DNA of 64,000 nt from Psychrobacter raelei (GCF_022631235.3 NZ_CP093310.2:744001-808000), one strand, 5' to 3'. Positions 38,150 through 46,877 are shown, counted from the stretch's first letter. A program made the numbers and translations. The notes: generated by a model not told the origin, from the sequence alone.

Positions 38150-38452
38150 CTATACTATGGGATTGTGCACGGTTACAAGCTTAGTCCCATCAGGAAAAGT
38201 AGCTTCAATTTGTACGTCCTGTATCATATCTGGAACACCTTCCATTACATCATCAGCAGTAAGATAGGTTGTGCCTTCACTCATTAGCTGCGCCACGCTT
38301 TTACCGTCACGAGCGCCTTCCATAAGTAGCATGCTGATATAGGCGATAGACTCAGGGTAATTAAGTTTAACCCCACGATTTTTACGGCGTTCTGCAACCA
38401 TGCCAGCAGTAAATAGCATTAATTTATCTTTTTCAGTCGGGTTTAATTGCAT
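38150..38452 (-). CDS. ureA: Urease gamma subunit
   Basis: A complete 100-residue Ure[48 protein letters not shown] and [21 protein letters not shown] are family standard. It remains a separate gene, 116 bases upstream of the fused beta-alpha gene. ATG 38452 follows AAGGATATTCC. Confidence 0.97.
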   Translation of the reverse strand: MQLNPTEKDKLMLFTAGMVAERRKNRGVKLNYPESIAYISMLLMEGARDGKSVAQLMSEGTTYLTADDVMEGVPDMIQDVQIEATFPDGTKLVTVHNPIV

Positions 38453-38487
38453 GGAATATCCTTACTATTTATAAGTTGGTAAAGTTA

Positions 38488-38533
38488 TATAAGAAACTCA
38501 TATCTATGGACCAAAAAACCTGTATAAGAAACT
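38488..38533. repeat. 11-bp direct repeat upstream of ureA
   Basis: TATAAGAAACT occurs at 38488-38498 and again at 38523-38533, start-to-start 35 bases, in the ureD-ureA gap. It could be a regulator or promoter element for a second urease promoter. The gap of 205 bases is otherwise AT-rich. Confidence 0.4.
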
Positions 38534-38657
38534 TATAATTAAGTAGACGAATTTTTAATTTTTAAAAACTGTGTCACTTTAAAAAGTATTAAGTCGTTGA
38601 AGAAAGAGCTTTAAAGCAAACAGAGGTTAGTTAAAGATTAGGTGAATTAAAGGCCAA

Positions 38658-39701
38658 CTAAGTGTCCCAAATTCTTGGGCGATGAGGCTGCAATTGATAC
38701 CATTTTTCTCTCAATAGTTCACGAACCTCATAAAATGCTTCAAAACAAGCCCGTACATCTCCGCCTATATATCGGCAGTTAATCGCTTGATAGTTATGAG
38801 TACTTTCAATAGGCAAATTATGTTGATCTATTAACTCACGTAATTCAGTGATGGTCTCATCTAAAAACTGTCCCAACTTCAAAGGGTTACTTTGTGCCTC
38901 GCTATCTAATACATCTACGCTAGGTACTGCCCAAAATGATCCATGCACATGTTGTTTGTTTAGTCCAAGCGGTGACTGAAACCAACGAGAATTTGCAACT
39001 TGTTGGGTATGTTCGCTAACTAATAGCTGGCCGTCTCTCCATATTTGCAAACGATTGTTATATTGACCATTAGCAAAGGTCTCGTTATAAGCTTGGCGAC
39101 CAAAAACAGCGATATCCCAAGTCATTAAACTGGCTGTGGGCGCTAAATCAAAATGGCTACAGGCATTTGACACCGAATAATCAAAGTAAATACTTTCTTG
39201 AGGTAGCCATTCTAGAGTAGCATTATCAGCCAGTTGTACTCGGATGTTTTGTTCTGCTTTCGGCTTGGATTTGATAGGGTTAGAGAGGGATTGTTGACTT
39301 TGTAACTGAGATTGTGGTGAGTTAGTAGATCTTAGTGATTCACGTTGTCCATACCATTTACCTGCCCCTGGGGTGGTAATAACGGCATAACTATAAGGTT
39401 TCAAATCGAAAGTCATGGCCAATTTATCACCATCAGCGATTCCTGCGGGAGGATATAGCACATAAATGTGGCAAATGCCGGATTGGGATATTCGTTTTTT
39501 AGGTGATGTGTAGATTGTCTGATGGGGATTTAAGGAAGAGGTTTGATCAGGGGAGGGGCATTCAATATCTGTCTTTTCAGGTTCAGGGTACAAGGGGCGT
39601 TGTACCATTAATGCGCCTTCATGTAAGCGGTGGCATAACCGAGTTTTTTGGGAACTGACACGATAGTCAAAGCTAAGTTCTAATGAGGATTGCCAAGTCA
39701 A
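38658..39701 (-). CDS. ureD: Urease accessory protein UreD with extra polar segments
   Basis: A 347-residue scaffold protein for nickel insertion, first gene of the urease set. Core motifs: SICHIYVLYPPAGIADGDKLAMTF-type region near 75-95 (here SGICHIYVLYPPAGIADGD), TTPGAGKWYG, WLPQESIYFD, and CRYIGGDVRACFEAF at the end. Two segments interrupt the core: Pro/Ser/Thr-rich residues about 40-70 and Gln/Ser-rich residues about 122-145, making it longer than typical UreD of about 270-280. The start is TTG 39701 with AGGA nine bases before; an IS256 copy lies 84 bases upstream, so the original promoter may be displaced. Confidence 0.9.
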   Translation of the reverse strand: MTWQSSLELSFDYRVSSQKTRLCHRLHEGALMVQRPLYPEPEKTDIECPSPDQTSSLNPHQTIYTSPKKRISQSGICHIYVLYPPAGIADGDKLAMTFDLKPYSYAVITTPGAGKWYGQRESLRSTNSPQSQLQSQQSLSNPIKSKPKAEQNIRVQLADNATLEWLPQESIYFDYSVSNACSHFDLAPTASLMTWDIAVFGRQAYNETFANGQYNNRLQIWRDGQLLVSEHTQQVANSRWFQSPLGLNKQHVHGSFWAVPSVDVLDSEAQSNPLKLGQFLDETITELRELIDQHNLPIESTHNYQAINCRYIGGDVRACFEAFYEVRELLREKWYQLQPHRPRIWDT

Positions 39702-39785
39702 AGTAAAGTTCCTAAAAGAAGATAATCTTTATGGTAGGGAGTGTCATTATAGATGAGTTACATAATAGGGTGAGACAGTTTATAT

Positions 39786-41075
39786 GGTAGTGTTCAAAAT
39801 TCTGTGTCATTCCCCTAAACTATGTAAAAAACAAGGAATGACACCATGCAAAACTTTGACTTTAACGAAGCCTTAAAAGGCATTCAAGCAGGTAAACCTA
39901 TCACAGGCAGTGACGGGGTACTTGCCCCACTCATCAAACAGCTCACCGAAGCTGCCTTAAATGCCGAAATACAAAGCCACCTTGAACAAAGTTCTACAAG
40001 CAACCGTCGTAACGGTTACAGCAAAAAGACCGTCAAATCAGCGGCGGGCAGCTTCGAGCTTGAAACGCCACGAGATCGTAACGGTGAATATGAGCCTGTG
40101 TTGGTCAAGAAACATCAAACTAAACTCACCGCTGAGATCGATAGCCGCATCCTATCGCTATTTTCTCATGGCATGAGTTACCGTGACATACGCCACCACA
40201 TTGCTGAGATATACCAACTTGAGGTCTCAGAGGCGACCATCAGTAGCATCACTGATGAGCTGATACCGCAGCTTAAAGCATGGCAATCTCGTCCACTCGA
40301 CAGCGTTTATCCGTTTGTCTGGCTTGATGCGATTTACTACAAGGTCAAAGACGAAGGACGCTATGTCAGCAAAGCCATTTACACGCTATTAGCACTTAAT
40401 ACCGAAGGCAAAAAAGAACTCATTGGTCTGTATTGCTCTGAAAGCGAAGGGGCAAACTACTGGCTATCTGTGCTCACAGATTTACACAATCGTGGCGTAC
40501 AAGATATTCTCATCGCTTGTGTGGATGGCCTAAAGGGTTTTCCTGAAGCCATCAATGCCATTTTCCCCAATACAGAAGTACAGCTGTGTGTGATTCACCA
40601 AATCCGTAATAGTATCCGTTATGTAGCTAGTCGTGATCAAAAAGCCTTTATGCGCGATTTAAAGCCTGTTTATAAGGCAGTTAATAAGGAGTCAGCTGAA
40701 CTGGCTCTTGATGATTTAGAGGCTGTTTGGGGCGATCAGTATCCGGCGGTGATTAAGTCTTGGCGGGACAAGTGGCATTTACTATCTGCCTATTTTAAGT
40801 ATCCTGAAGCAGTCAGAAAGCCTATTTATACCACCAATGCGGTGGAAGCGGTACATCGTCAGTTTCGTAAACTTACTAAAACCAAAGGCGCTTTCCCGAA
40901 TGAAACCAGCTTGCTCAAATTGTTGTATGTTGGTATGTTAAATGCCAGTGCCAAGTGGACGATGCCGATTCGTAATTGGGGACAGACGATGATGCAGCTG
41001 TCTATCTATTTCCCTGGTCGATTAGATTCGGTGATGCGTCTTTAATTTAGTTGACACAGAGTTTTGAACGCCCTC
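39786..41075 (+). mobile_element. IS256-family insertion sequence, copy 2
   Basis: A 1290-bp element, same orientation and apparently identical to copy 1, with a perfect 8-base target duplication GTTTATAT at 39778-39785 and 41076-41083. It lies between ureD and the NCS1 permease, both leftward genes. The perfect duplication shows it inserted on its own, recently. Confidence 0.96.
39846..41045 (+). CDS. IS256-family transposase, copy 2
   Basis: Same 399-residue protein as copy 1, with the same DDE and C-x2-H motifs. No difference was seen by eye between the two genes. Confidence 0.95.
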   Translation: MQNFDFNEALKGIQAGKPITGSDGVLAPLIKQLTEAALNAEIQSHLEQSSTSNRRNGYSKKTVKSAAGSFELETPRDRNGEYEPVLVKKHQTKLTAEIDSRILSLFSHGMSYRDIRHHIAEIYQLEVSEATISSITDELIPQLKAWQSRPLDSVYPFVWLDAIYYKVKDEGRYVSKAIYTLLALNTEGKKELIGLYCSESEGANYWLSVLTDLHNRGVQDILIACVDGLKGFPEAINAIFPNTEVQLCVIHQIRNSIRYVASRDQKAFMRDLKPVYKAVNKESAELALDDLEAVWGDQYPAVIKSWRDKWHLLSAYFKYPEAVRKPIYTTNAVEAVHRQFRKLTKTKGAFPNETSLLKLLYVGMLNASAKWTMPIRNWGQTMMQLSIYFPGRLDSVMRL

Positions 41076-41211
41076 GTTTATATTTTTTGTTTTGTTAATT
41101 AATCTTGTTACTAGGTTTCAGGTATTGATTAACTTGTGGTCAACTGCTTATAGACAACTATATGTTTCTTAGTCAATTGTCTGCCCATTAATCTAAATAT
41201 TTTTTTAGTGC

Positions 41212-41261
41212 AAACAAATAAATACCTATTGTGAGCAAGCATAATAGATATTTATTTGTTT
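41212..41261. repeat. Long AT-rich imperfect palindrome
   Basis: AAACAAATAAATA (41212-41224) and its complement at 41249-41261 form a 13-bp perfect stem, extended inside by CTATT/AATAG after one mismatch, with a 12-base loop. It lies between the NCS1 permease stop and IS256 copy 2. It could stop transcription weakly or bind a protein. Nothing else in the 41084-41308 gap is recognisable. Confidence 0.6.
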
Positions 41262-41308
41262 TCATTGACTTATTTTAATGATTAACACTTGCTGTCTTTA
41301 AACTTTAT

Positions 41309-42946
41309 TTAAGCGCTTTTTTCCAACGTTTTGCAAAGTGAGCAAACGATGCCATTGTGTTGAGTTGAATGTAATACATCAGGGCGTTCATATTGCTGTT
41401 CACATTCTACGCAATGATACAAAGTAGCCACTGGTGTACCTTCCATATCGAAACGTGATTCTTCAATGCCATCGTCATTTTGTTTTAGATAGTATTTACC
41501 TTTAGTAATAATAGCCATTAAAGGGGTCAGTACAAAGCCGACTACCAAAGCGATAATAGGAGAGTATGGTGCTAGGAAATCGCCTAGAACCCCAAAGAAT
41601 GCCAAGATAGATAGGCCTGCTGCTACACCAAATGCCACCAAACCAACTGGGTTAAAATCATATAACATACCGCGGCGGAATTCAGGCTCTTTCGGAGACA
41701 GTCCAAGTACATACTTATTGATCGCAATATCAGTTGAGACCACCACAATCCAAGCAATCGCGAAGTTAGAATAGAAGCCTAGGATTTTACCTAGAGCTGA
41801 GAACATATCCATTTCCATTAATAACAAGGCGATAGACACGTTGAAAATAACGAAGATAATGCGACCTGGATAGTGTTTGGTTACTCGAGCATAGGCACTG
41901 GTCCAAGACAATGACCCAGAGTAAGCATTGGTAACGTTGATTTTAATTTGTGAAATAACCACTAAAATAACGGCCAAAGCAATGGCAAATCCACCAGGAA
42001 TGATATTTTGGAATACTGATGTAAACTGCTGTACCGGCTCAGTAATGACATTGTCGGGTAGCATATTGGCCATTAAATAGAAGGCCAAGAAAGCACCTGT
42101 AATTTGTTTGATGGCGCCTAACACCACCCAACCTGGTCCTGCTGACAGCATGGCAACCCACCAAGACACTTTGTTTTCCTTCGTCTTAGCAGGCATGAAA
42201 CGTAGATAGTCAATCTGCTCACCAATTTGCATAATCAGTGCCAAACAGACGCCTGCACCTAGCATAACCGCAGACATATCGAGACCTGTATAGTCGCCAT
42301 TACCGGAGAATGCGGCCCAGTCATTGACCATACTTGGGTTTTGGAATACTAAGTAGGCTACGGGGCCGACCATTAGAAATAGCCATAGTGGGGTCGTCCA
42401 GACTTGTAATTTACTAAGTGCCTTCATACCAAAGACAACCAGAGGGATTACCATGACACTAGATAGAAGATATCCTAACCATAATGGTACCCCGAGCCCC
42501 ATTTTAAGACCTTGCGCCATAATAGCGCCTTCTAATGCGAAGAAAATAAAGGTAAAACTGGCAAAAATGATACTGGTGATTACTGTTCCATAGTAGCCAA
42601 AACCTGCACCTCGCGAGATTAAGTCCAAGTCAATATTATAGCGAGCCGCATAGTAAGAGACCGGAATACCGGTTAAAAAGATAACCACTGCGGCCAACAG
42701 AATGGCCACAACTGCATTGGTTGTACCATAGGCCAAGCCAATACTAGCACCAATGGAAAAGTCAGCCAAATAAGCGATGCCGCCAAGTGCGGTAATGGCC
42801 ACCACACCAGGGGTCCATTTACGAAAGCTATGTGGGGCATAACGTAAAGTATAATCTTCTAAGGTTTCGTTAACGGCAGAATTCGCAGGTTCAGCTGGGT
42901 TTAATGGCGCGTCATTAATAATTGGAGCGGTATCTTTAGGGTTCAT
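41309..42946 (-). CDS. NCS1-family nucleobase/allantoin-type permease with C-terminal zinc-ribbon
   Basis: A 545-residue inner-membrane permease of the purine-cytosine permease (NCS1) family, about 12 helices. Markers: ALGGIAYLADFSIGASIGL in helix 1, MQIGEQIDYLRFMPAK, and INVTNAYSGSLSWTSAYARV in helix 8. The cytoplasmic tail ends with CVEC-X19-CSLC (Cys512, 515, 535, 538), a zinc-ribbon-like motif not part of the transport fold. ATG 42946 follows AAGGTGTG; a GTG three codons upstream is possible. Substrate may be cytosine, purine, hydantoin, allantoin or urea-related; location beside urease and a sigma-54-type promoter point to a nitrogen source. Confidence 0.85.
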   Translation of the reverse strand: MNPKDTAPIINDAPLNPAEPANSAVNETLEDYTLRYAPHSFRKWTPGVVAITALGGIAYLADFSIGASIGLAYGTTNAVVAILLAAVVIFLTGIPVSYYAARYNIDLDLISRGAGFGYYGTVITSIIFASFTFIFFALEGAIMAQGLKMGLGVPLWLGYLLSSVMVIPLVVFGMKALSKLQVWTTPLWLFLMVGPVAYLVFQNPSMVNDWAAFSGNGDYTGLDMSAVMLGAGVCLALIMQIGEQIDYLRFMPAKTKENKVSWWVAMLSAGPGWVVLGAIKQITGAFLAFYLMANMLPDNVITEPVQQFTSVFQNIIPGGFAIALAVILVVISQIKINVTNAYSGSLSWTSAYARVTKHYPGRIIFVIFNVSIALLLMEMDMFSALGKILGFYSNFAIAWIVVVSTDIAINKYVLGLSPKEPEFRRGMLYDFNPVGLVAFGVAAGLSILAFFGVLGDFLAPYSPIIALVVGFVLTPLMAIITKGKYYLKQNDDGIEESRFDMEGTPVATLYHCVECEQQYERPDVLHSTQHNGIVCSLCKTLEKSA

Positions 42947-43371
42947 AGTACACACCTTATGGCTCGATTGAATGATAACTTAAACCTAGAGAAACTAACG
43001 AATATGTTGGCTTTAAGATTGGCTAGGTTTAAGAATAAAAACAAAGGGTTAACGGGTTAACTTATTAAAAAAGTTGCAAATTTTGTACCACGTTAAAAAT
43101 AAGACAATCGCTATTATTTGCACCTAATTAAGGCACGAATGCGCCATAGTGGACGATATATCGCCATACTGCGGATACAATTAAGGAAACCTATACCTTT
43201 ACGAGGGCTTACTTTTAAAAGTAGAGTGCTATGTTAGAATCACTATATAAATTGATAAATAAAAAGTTCATTCTCATTTTGGCCCACGCCAAGTCAAATC
43301 ATCGGGTTTAAAAGGTGTTCTATAAACCTGTACTATTTATAAGTCATCTTGTTTAAAAAAGGATGTTTCAT
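42947..43371. other. Divergent gap between the NCS1 permease and fghA
   Basis: A 425-base gap. Besides the sigma-54-type box at 43075-43090 it holds a 14-bp perfect palindrome TACTTTTAAAAGTA (43210-43223) and a 10-bp palindrome CGATATATCG (43154-43163), both nearer to fghA. I see no small gene. Confidence 0.45.
43075..43090 (-). promoter_or_regulatory. Sigma-54 (RpoN) promoter upstream of the NCS1 permease
   Basis: On the minus strand TGGTAC-AAAAT-TTGCA, with GG and GC exactly ten bases apart, fits the RpoN consensus TGGCAC-N5-TTGCA with one base changed. It is 128 bases before the permease start. RpoN with NtrC controls nitrogen-scavenging genes in many proteobacteria, which fits the urease neighbourhood. 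Confidence 0.65.
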
Positions 43372-44226
43372 ATGTCAGCGTTAACATTACAAACTAAAAA
43401 CCGTTGTTTTAATGGTGAGCAGCGTTATTACTCGCATCAATCCTCTGTGACCAATACAGAGATGAGCTTTAGTATTTATTTGCCCGATGAGGCATTGGCC
43501 GGCCAAACTTGCCCGGCGTTATTGTACTTATCCGGCTTGACCTGTAGCCCAGACAACGTCACTCATAAAGCACACTTTCAACAAAAATGTAGCGAGCTTG
43601 GCATGATCTTTATAGCGCCAGACACTTCACCTAAAGGCGAATCTGTGCCCAATGATGAGCGCTATTTTGTCGGTCAGGGGGCAAGCTATTATGTGAATGC
43701 GACTGAAGATAAGTGGTCGAAGCATTTTAATATGCACAGTTATATTATTGACGAGTTTTATGAGCTGATTCGTAGCCAGTTTGCTATTAGCAGTGTGGGT
43801 ATCACCGGTCACTCTATGGGTGGGCATGGCGCGCTGATGTTTGGCTTTAAATACCCCAGCAAGTTCATCAGTGTGTCTGCCATAGCGCCTGTTTGTGTTG
43901 CCAGTGAGTCTGATTGGGGGCGCGCCGCCTTTAGCGAGTACTTTGGTGCTGAGTCAGAGCAGACATGGGCACAGTTTGATGCGGTAAATATCGTTGAAAA
44001 AGCAGGCAAACAGTATCCGTTTATTTTAGTTGATCAAGGCGCAGCAGATGACTTCTATGTAGATGGCTACTTGCGCCCAGAGGCTTTGCAAAAAGTGTGT
44101 CAGCAGGTTGAGCAGCCATTGACCTTGCGCTACCATGCCGGCTTTGACCACAGCTACTATTTTATCCAAAGCATCATTAATGACCACATTGAACATCATT
44201 ATAACGCCGCATTAACTGCCATATAA
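43372..44226 (+). CDS. fghA: S-formylglutathione hydrolase
   Basis: Last step of glutathione-dependent formaldehyde detoxification: S-formylglutathione to formate and glutathione. The 284-residue alpha/beta hydrolase has the GITGHSMGGHGALMF nucleophile elbow (Ser), LTCSPDNVTHKAHFQ (oxyanion and Cys near the site), QGAADDFY (Asp) and FDHSYYFIQSIINDH (His). ATG 43372 is chosen because AAAGGATG is placed eight bases before it; an ATG three codons upstream (43363) is inside the spacer. No formaldehyde dehydrogenase is adjacent. Confidence 0.93.
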   Translation: MSALTLQTKNRCFNGEQRYYSHQSSVTNTEMSFSIYLPDEALAGQTCPALLYLSGLTCSPDNVTHKAHFQQKCSELGMIFIAPDTSPKGESVPNDERYFVGQGASYYVNATEDKWSKHFNMHSYIIDEFYELIRSQFAISSVGITGHSMGGHGALMFGFKYPSKFISVSAIAPVCVASESDWGRAAFSEYFGAESEQTWAQFDAVNIVEKAGKQYPFILVDQGAADDFYVDGYLRPEALQKVCQQVEQPLTLRYHAGFDHSYYFIQSIINDHIEHHYNAALTAI

Positions 44227-44305
44227 TTGGTATAATAGCTGGGTTTAATGGCCATTAAGCCCAGCGACATTTCTTTTATTCTCCTCCAATTCTTAGAGAA
44301 ACAGT

Positions 44306-45016
44306 ATGAGCAGCACCCAATCAGCAGCTACCCCACGTGAGTATCTAATAGCCCCCTCCATTCTTTCTGCAGATTTTGCCCGCTTGGGTGAAGAGGTAGA
44401 GACGGTATTGCAAGCTGGGGCCGATGTGATTCACTTTGATGTGATGGACAATCATTATGTGCCAAACCTCACCTTCGGCAGCATGATTTGTAAAGCACTG
44501 CGTGATTACGGCATCGACGCGCCCATCGATGTGCATTTAATGGTATCACCGGTTGACAGTATGATTGAGCAGTTCTTAGAGGCGGGTGCCAGTATCATCA
44601 CCTTCCACCCTGAAGCAAGCAATCACATCGACCGCTCATTACAAATGATCAAAGATGGCGGTGCAAAATGTGGTTTGGTATTAAACCCGGCCACGCCGCT
44701 GCATTATCTAGATTATGTGATGGATAAAGTGGATCAAATCTTATTGATGAGCGTCAACCCAGGTTTTGGTGGTCAGTCTTTTATTGACGGTACGTTAGAC
44801 AAGATCAAACAAGTGCGTCAGCGTATCGATGCCAGCGGTCGCGACATTCGTCTAGAAGTAGATGGCGGCGTAAAAGCCAATAACATTAGAGCCATTGCTG
44901 AAGCGGGCGCTGATATGTTTGTGGCAGGCTCAGCCATTTTTAATCAGCCAGACTATAAACAGGCCATTGATGAGATGCGCCATGAGCTAAGTCTAGTGGG
45001 TGCCCATCAAGCCTAG
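44306..45016 (+). CDS. rpe: Ribulose-phosphate 3-epimerase
   Basis: Interconverts ribulose-5-phosphate and xylulose-5-phosphate in the pentose phosphate pathway. The 236-residue TIM barrel has [33 protein letters not shown] (metal His and Asp), VDVHLMV-type region [22 protein letters not shown] and [11 protein letters not shown]-terminal 13 residues (SSTQSAATP) are extra. It is 79 bases after fghA on the same strand. Confidence 0.97.
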   Translation: MSSTQSAATPREYLIAPSILSADFARLGEEVETVLQAGADVIHFDVMDNHYVPNLTFGSMICKALRDYGIDAPIDVHLMVSPVDSMIEQFLEAGASIITFHPEASNHIDRSLQMIKDGGAKCGLVLNPATPLHYLDYVMDKVDQILLMSVNPGFGGQSFIDGTLDKIKQVRQRIDASGRDIRLEVDGGVKANNIRAIAEAGADMFVAGSAIFNQPDYKQAIDEMRHELSLVGAHQA

Positions 45017-45085
45017 TTTTTATCAAATTAGCTCAAGGATTTGATTTAATCTTTGGTAAATGGGTCATAAGCGAGGACAGATAAG

Positions 45086-45424
45086 ATGACAAATAATGAG
45101 TTGATAGATAAAGTGGCAACGCAGCAGACCTCGCCCGGCTTGGTGCCTAAGGGATTTACCATAGGGCTGGCAGTTTTTTCGTTGATTTTGAGCGTATCAG
45201 GCTATGTATTTCGAGCCTTAGTGGGTGACCCCATAGGCGAAATCTTGCGCCACGCCGCCCTATTGGTGCCCACTTTTGTTCTGGTAATTCCGCTAGGCTT
45301 TTGGGTGGGGTCATTGATTATGAATAAAGTCAAGGGGATGCACATTCAAAGACGCAATGCATTAACCTTAGGTTGGCTAATCTCTTGTGTCACTTTACTA
45401 TGGTTGATGGGCACTTATAGCTAA
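45086..45424 (+). CDS. Small membrane protein, function unknown
   Basis: A 112-residue protein with three predicted membrane helices (about 25-45, 58-80, 92-110) after a 20-residue polar N-terminus. I do not recognise the family. ATG 45086 follows GAGGACAGATAAG. A second small membrane protein follows 44 bases downstream on the same strand, and rpe precedes by 69 bases, so all may be co-transcribed. Confidence 0.7.
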   Translation: MTNNELIDKVATQQTSPGLVPKGFTIGLAVFSLILSVSGYVFRALVGDPIGEILRHAALLVPTFVLVIPLGFWVGSLIMNKVKGMHIQRRNALTLGWLISCVTLLWLMGTYS

Positions 45425-45468
45425 TCAAATCCCCCTCTAACAAAACTGGCGTTAATAAAGGAATCCTC

Positions 45469-45780
45469 TTGTCAATTTTTGATCGCAATTCATTTTATTA
45501 CCCTTATCCAGAAACCATTCCTAAGGGGCTTATTAAAGCCCTGATTATAGGCTGTATGCTGCTAGGATTATCGGGTCTGCGCCATGCACCAGGCTGGCAG
45601 GGCTGGCTTGCGGTGTTTGAGAACTGGCTGGTAATGTTAATTATTTTCCCCACTGCCACAGCAGTGGTTGCCCTGCCTTTTAAATACCGCGATCCAAGTT
45701 TTGAGCTAAAAAATGCCTATTACTTAGGTATGTTTGTATCTTTTTTGTTCTATTTGGCCAAGCTGCGTTATTGGCGATAG
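45469..45780 (+). CDS. Small membrane protein, function unknown
   Basis: A 103-residue protein with three hydrophobic segments (about 23-40, 48-68, 85-98) and a C-terminus LAKLRYWR. The start is TTG 45469, supported by AAAGGAATCCTC placed correctly before it. No family recognised. Likely paired with the preceding small membrane protein. Confidence 0.65.
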   Translation: MSIFDRNSFYYPYPETIPKGLIKALIIGCMLLGLSGLRHAPGWQGWLAVFENWLVMLIIFPTATAVVALPFKYRDPSFELKNAYYLGMFVSFLFYLAKLRYWR

Positions 45781-45968
45781 CTTATCTGCTGCATATTATA
45801 CCGGCCTATAGTCGGCTGAATAATGGCGATCTTAGGCTGTTAGAGTATGGCTGATGAGTGCTCAAACCTAGCTTATGAGTGATATGTTGCAACAAATACC
45901 CCTTGAAATTTGTTCCATTAGCGTCCATTGTTAATAGATACACATATGCTATAAGAGGGAGATAGGGC

Positions 45969-46295
45969 ATGGTATTTGATTTTGAAAAAGACAACTTAGA
46001 AGTTGAAATTGACGCTGAGACAGGCAAACGTAGCACCCGTAGAGGATTTGCTCAAGAGACCATCTTAGAGTTGGTGGAAAACGAGAAGGGTCAAATCGTC
46101 CTACGTGATTCTGCAGACGCTGAGGATCCTTTGGTCACTATCGCATTTTCTGACAAAGTAAAAGAAATGCTAGAGGGTGAAGGGCAGTTTATTGGTCATA
46201 AGATGATTCATGCTGCCATTCAGGCTGTGATGCAAAAGCAGGTCAGTCAGTGGCATGCCAACGTCTATGATGAAGAGCCTAAACACTACAGCTAA
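45969..46295 (+). CDS. Conserved small acidic protein, function unknown
   Basis: A 108-residue soluble, acidic protein beginning MVFDFEKDNLEVEIDAETGK and containing VTIAFSDKVKEMLEGEGQFI and HKMIHAAIQAVMQKQVSQWH. I have no named family. ATG 45969 follows GGGAGATAGGGC. It ends at a strong terminator shared with the convergent ribosomal-protein operon. Confidence 0.7.
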   Translation: MVFDFEKDNLEVEIDAETGKRSTRRGFAQETILELVENEKGQIVLRDSADAEDPLVTIAFSDKVKEMLEGEGQFIGHKMIHAAIQAVMQKQVSQWHANVYDEEPKHYS

Positions 46296-46356
46296 GATTT
46301 GCCTATTTTATATTTGTCTAATTTGATACAGCTTTTAAAGTGATAACTGATGAACC

Positions 46357-46396
46357 AAAAAAAGAGGGGGTTATCTAAGATAACCCCCTCTTTTTT
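46357..46396. terminator. Strong bidirectional rho-independent terminator
   Basis: AAAAGAGGGGGTTATC and GATAACCCCCTCTTTT form a perfect stem of at least 16 bp around TAA, with A and T runs at both ends. It ends both the small acidic-protein gene and rpmG. Confidence 0.95.
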
Positions 46397-46418
46397 GCTG
46401 TATCAAATAGTCAAAAAA

Positions 46419-46574
46419 TTATTTGATTTTAGCTTCTTTGAAAATAACGTGCTGGCGTACTTTAGGATCAAACTTTTTGATCTCCATTTTGCCAGGCATA
46501 GTACGTTTGTTTTTGGTAGTGGTGTAGAAGTAACCGGTACCAGCAGTAGATACTAACTTAATCTTGTCTCTCAT
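46419..46574 (-). CDS. rpmG: 50S ribosomal protein L33
   Basis: A 51-residue protein found in the intergenic stretch: [20 protein letters not shown], then [20 protein letters not shown] and a KEAKIK end, the L33 pattern without zinc cysteines. ATG 46574 follows AGGAATGCATC. It lies 66 bases after rpmB in the usual rpmB-rpmG order. Confidence 0.97.
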   Translation of the reverse strand: MRDKIKLVSTAGTGYFYTTTKNKRTMPGKMEIKKFDPKVRQHVIFKEAKIK

Positions 46575-46640
46575 GATGCATTCCTATAAATTTGTAAAGT
46601 AAGAGGGCTAAAAAAGCCATCTCGTTAGTCATTTAAAAGA

Positions 46641-46877
46641 CTAAACTTTTTCACCCTTGGCACGTAAATCAGCAAGTACTTTATCAATACCGTGCTTATC
46701 GATGATACGCATACCTTTAGTAGAAACACGAAGACGAACAAAACGGTTTTCAGATTCTACCCAAAAACGATGGTTGTGTAGATTTGGCAAAAAGCGACGG
46801 CGGGTTTTGTTATGCGCATGCGAAACATTGTTACCCACTTGAGGGCGCTTTCCTGTCACTTGACATACTCGAGACAT
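46641..46877 (-). CDS. rpmB: 50S ribosomal protein L28
   Basis: A 78-residue L28: [37 protein letters not shown] and [18 protein letters not shown]. First gene of the rpmB-rpmG pair. ATG 46877 follows TAGGAGTCCGTC. Confidence 0.98.
   Translation of the reverse strand: MSRVCQVTGKRPQVGNNVSHAHNKTRRRFLPNLHNHRFWVESENRFVRLRVSTKGMRIIDKHGIDKVLADLRAKGEKV

Noticed and set aside
32139..41075. Composite transposon carrying urease between the IS256 copies
   Set aside because: The bases outside the pair (AGGTAAGT left of copy 1, GTTTATAT right of copy 2) do not match, while copy 2 has its own perfect duplication. The copies most likely inserted independently into a pre-existing cluster.
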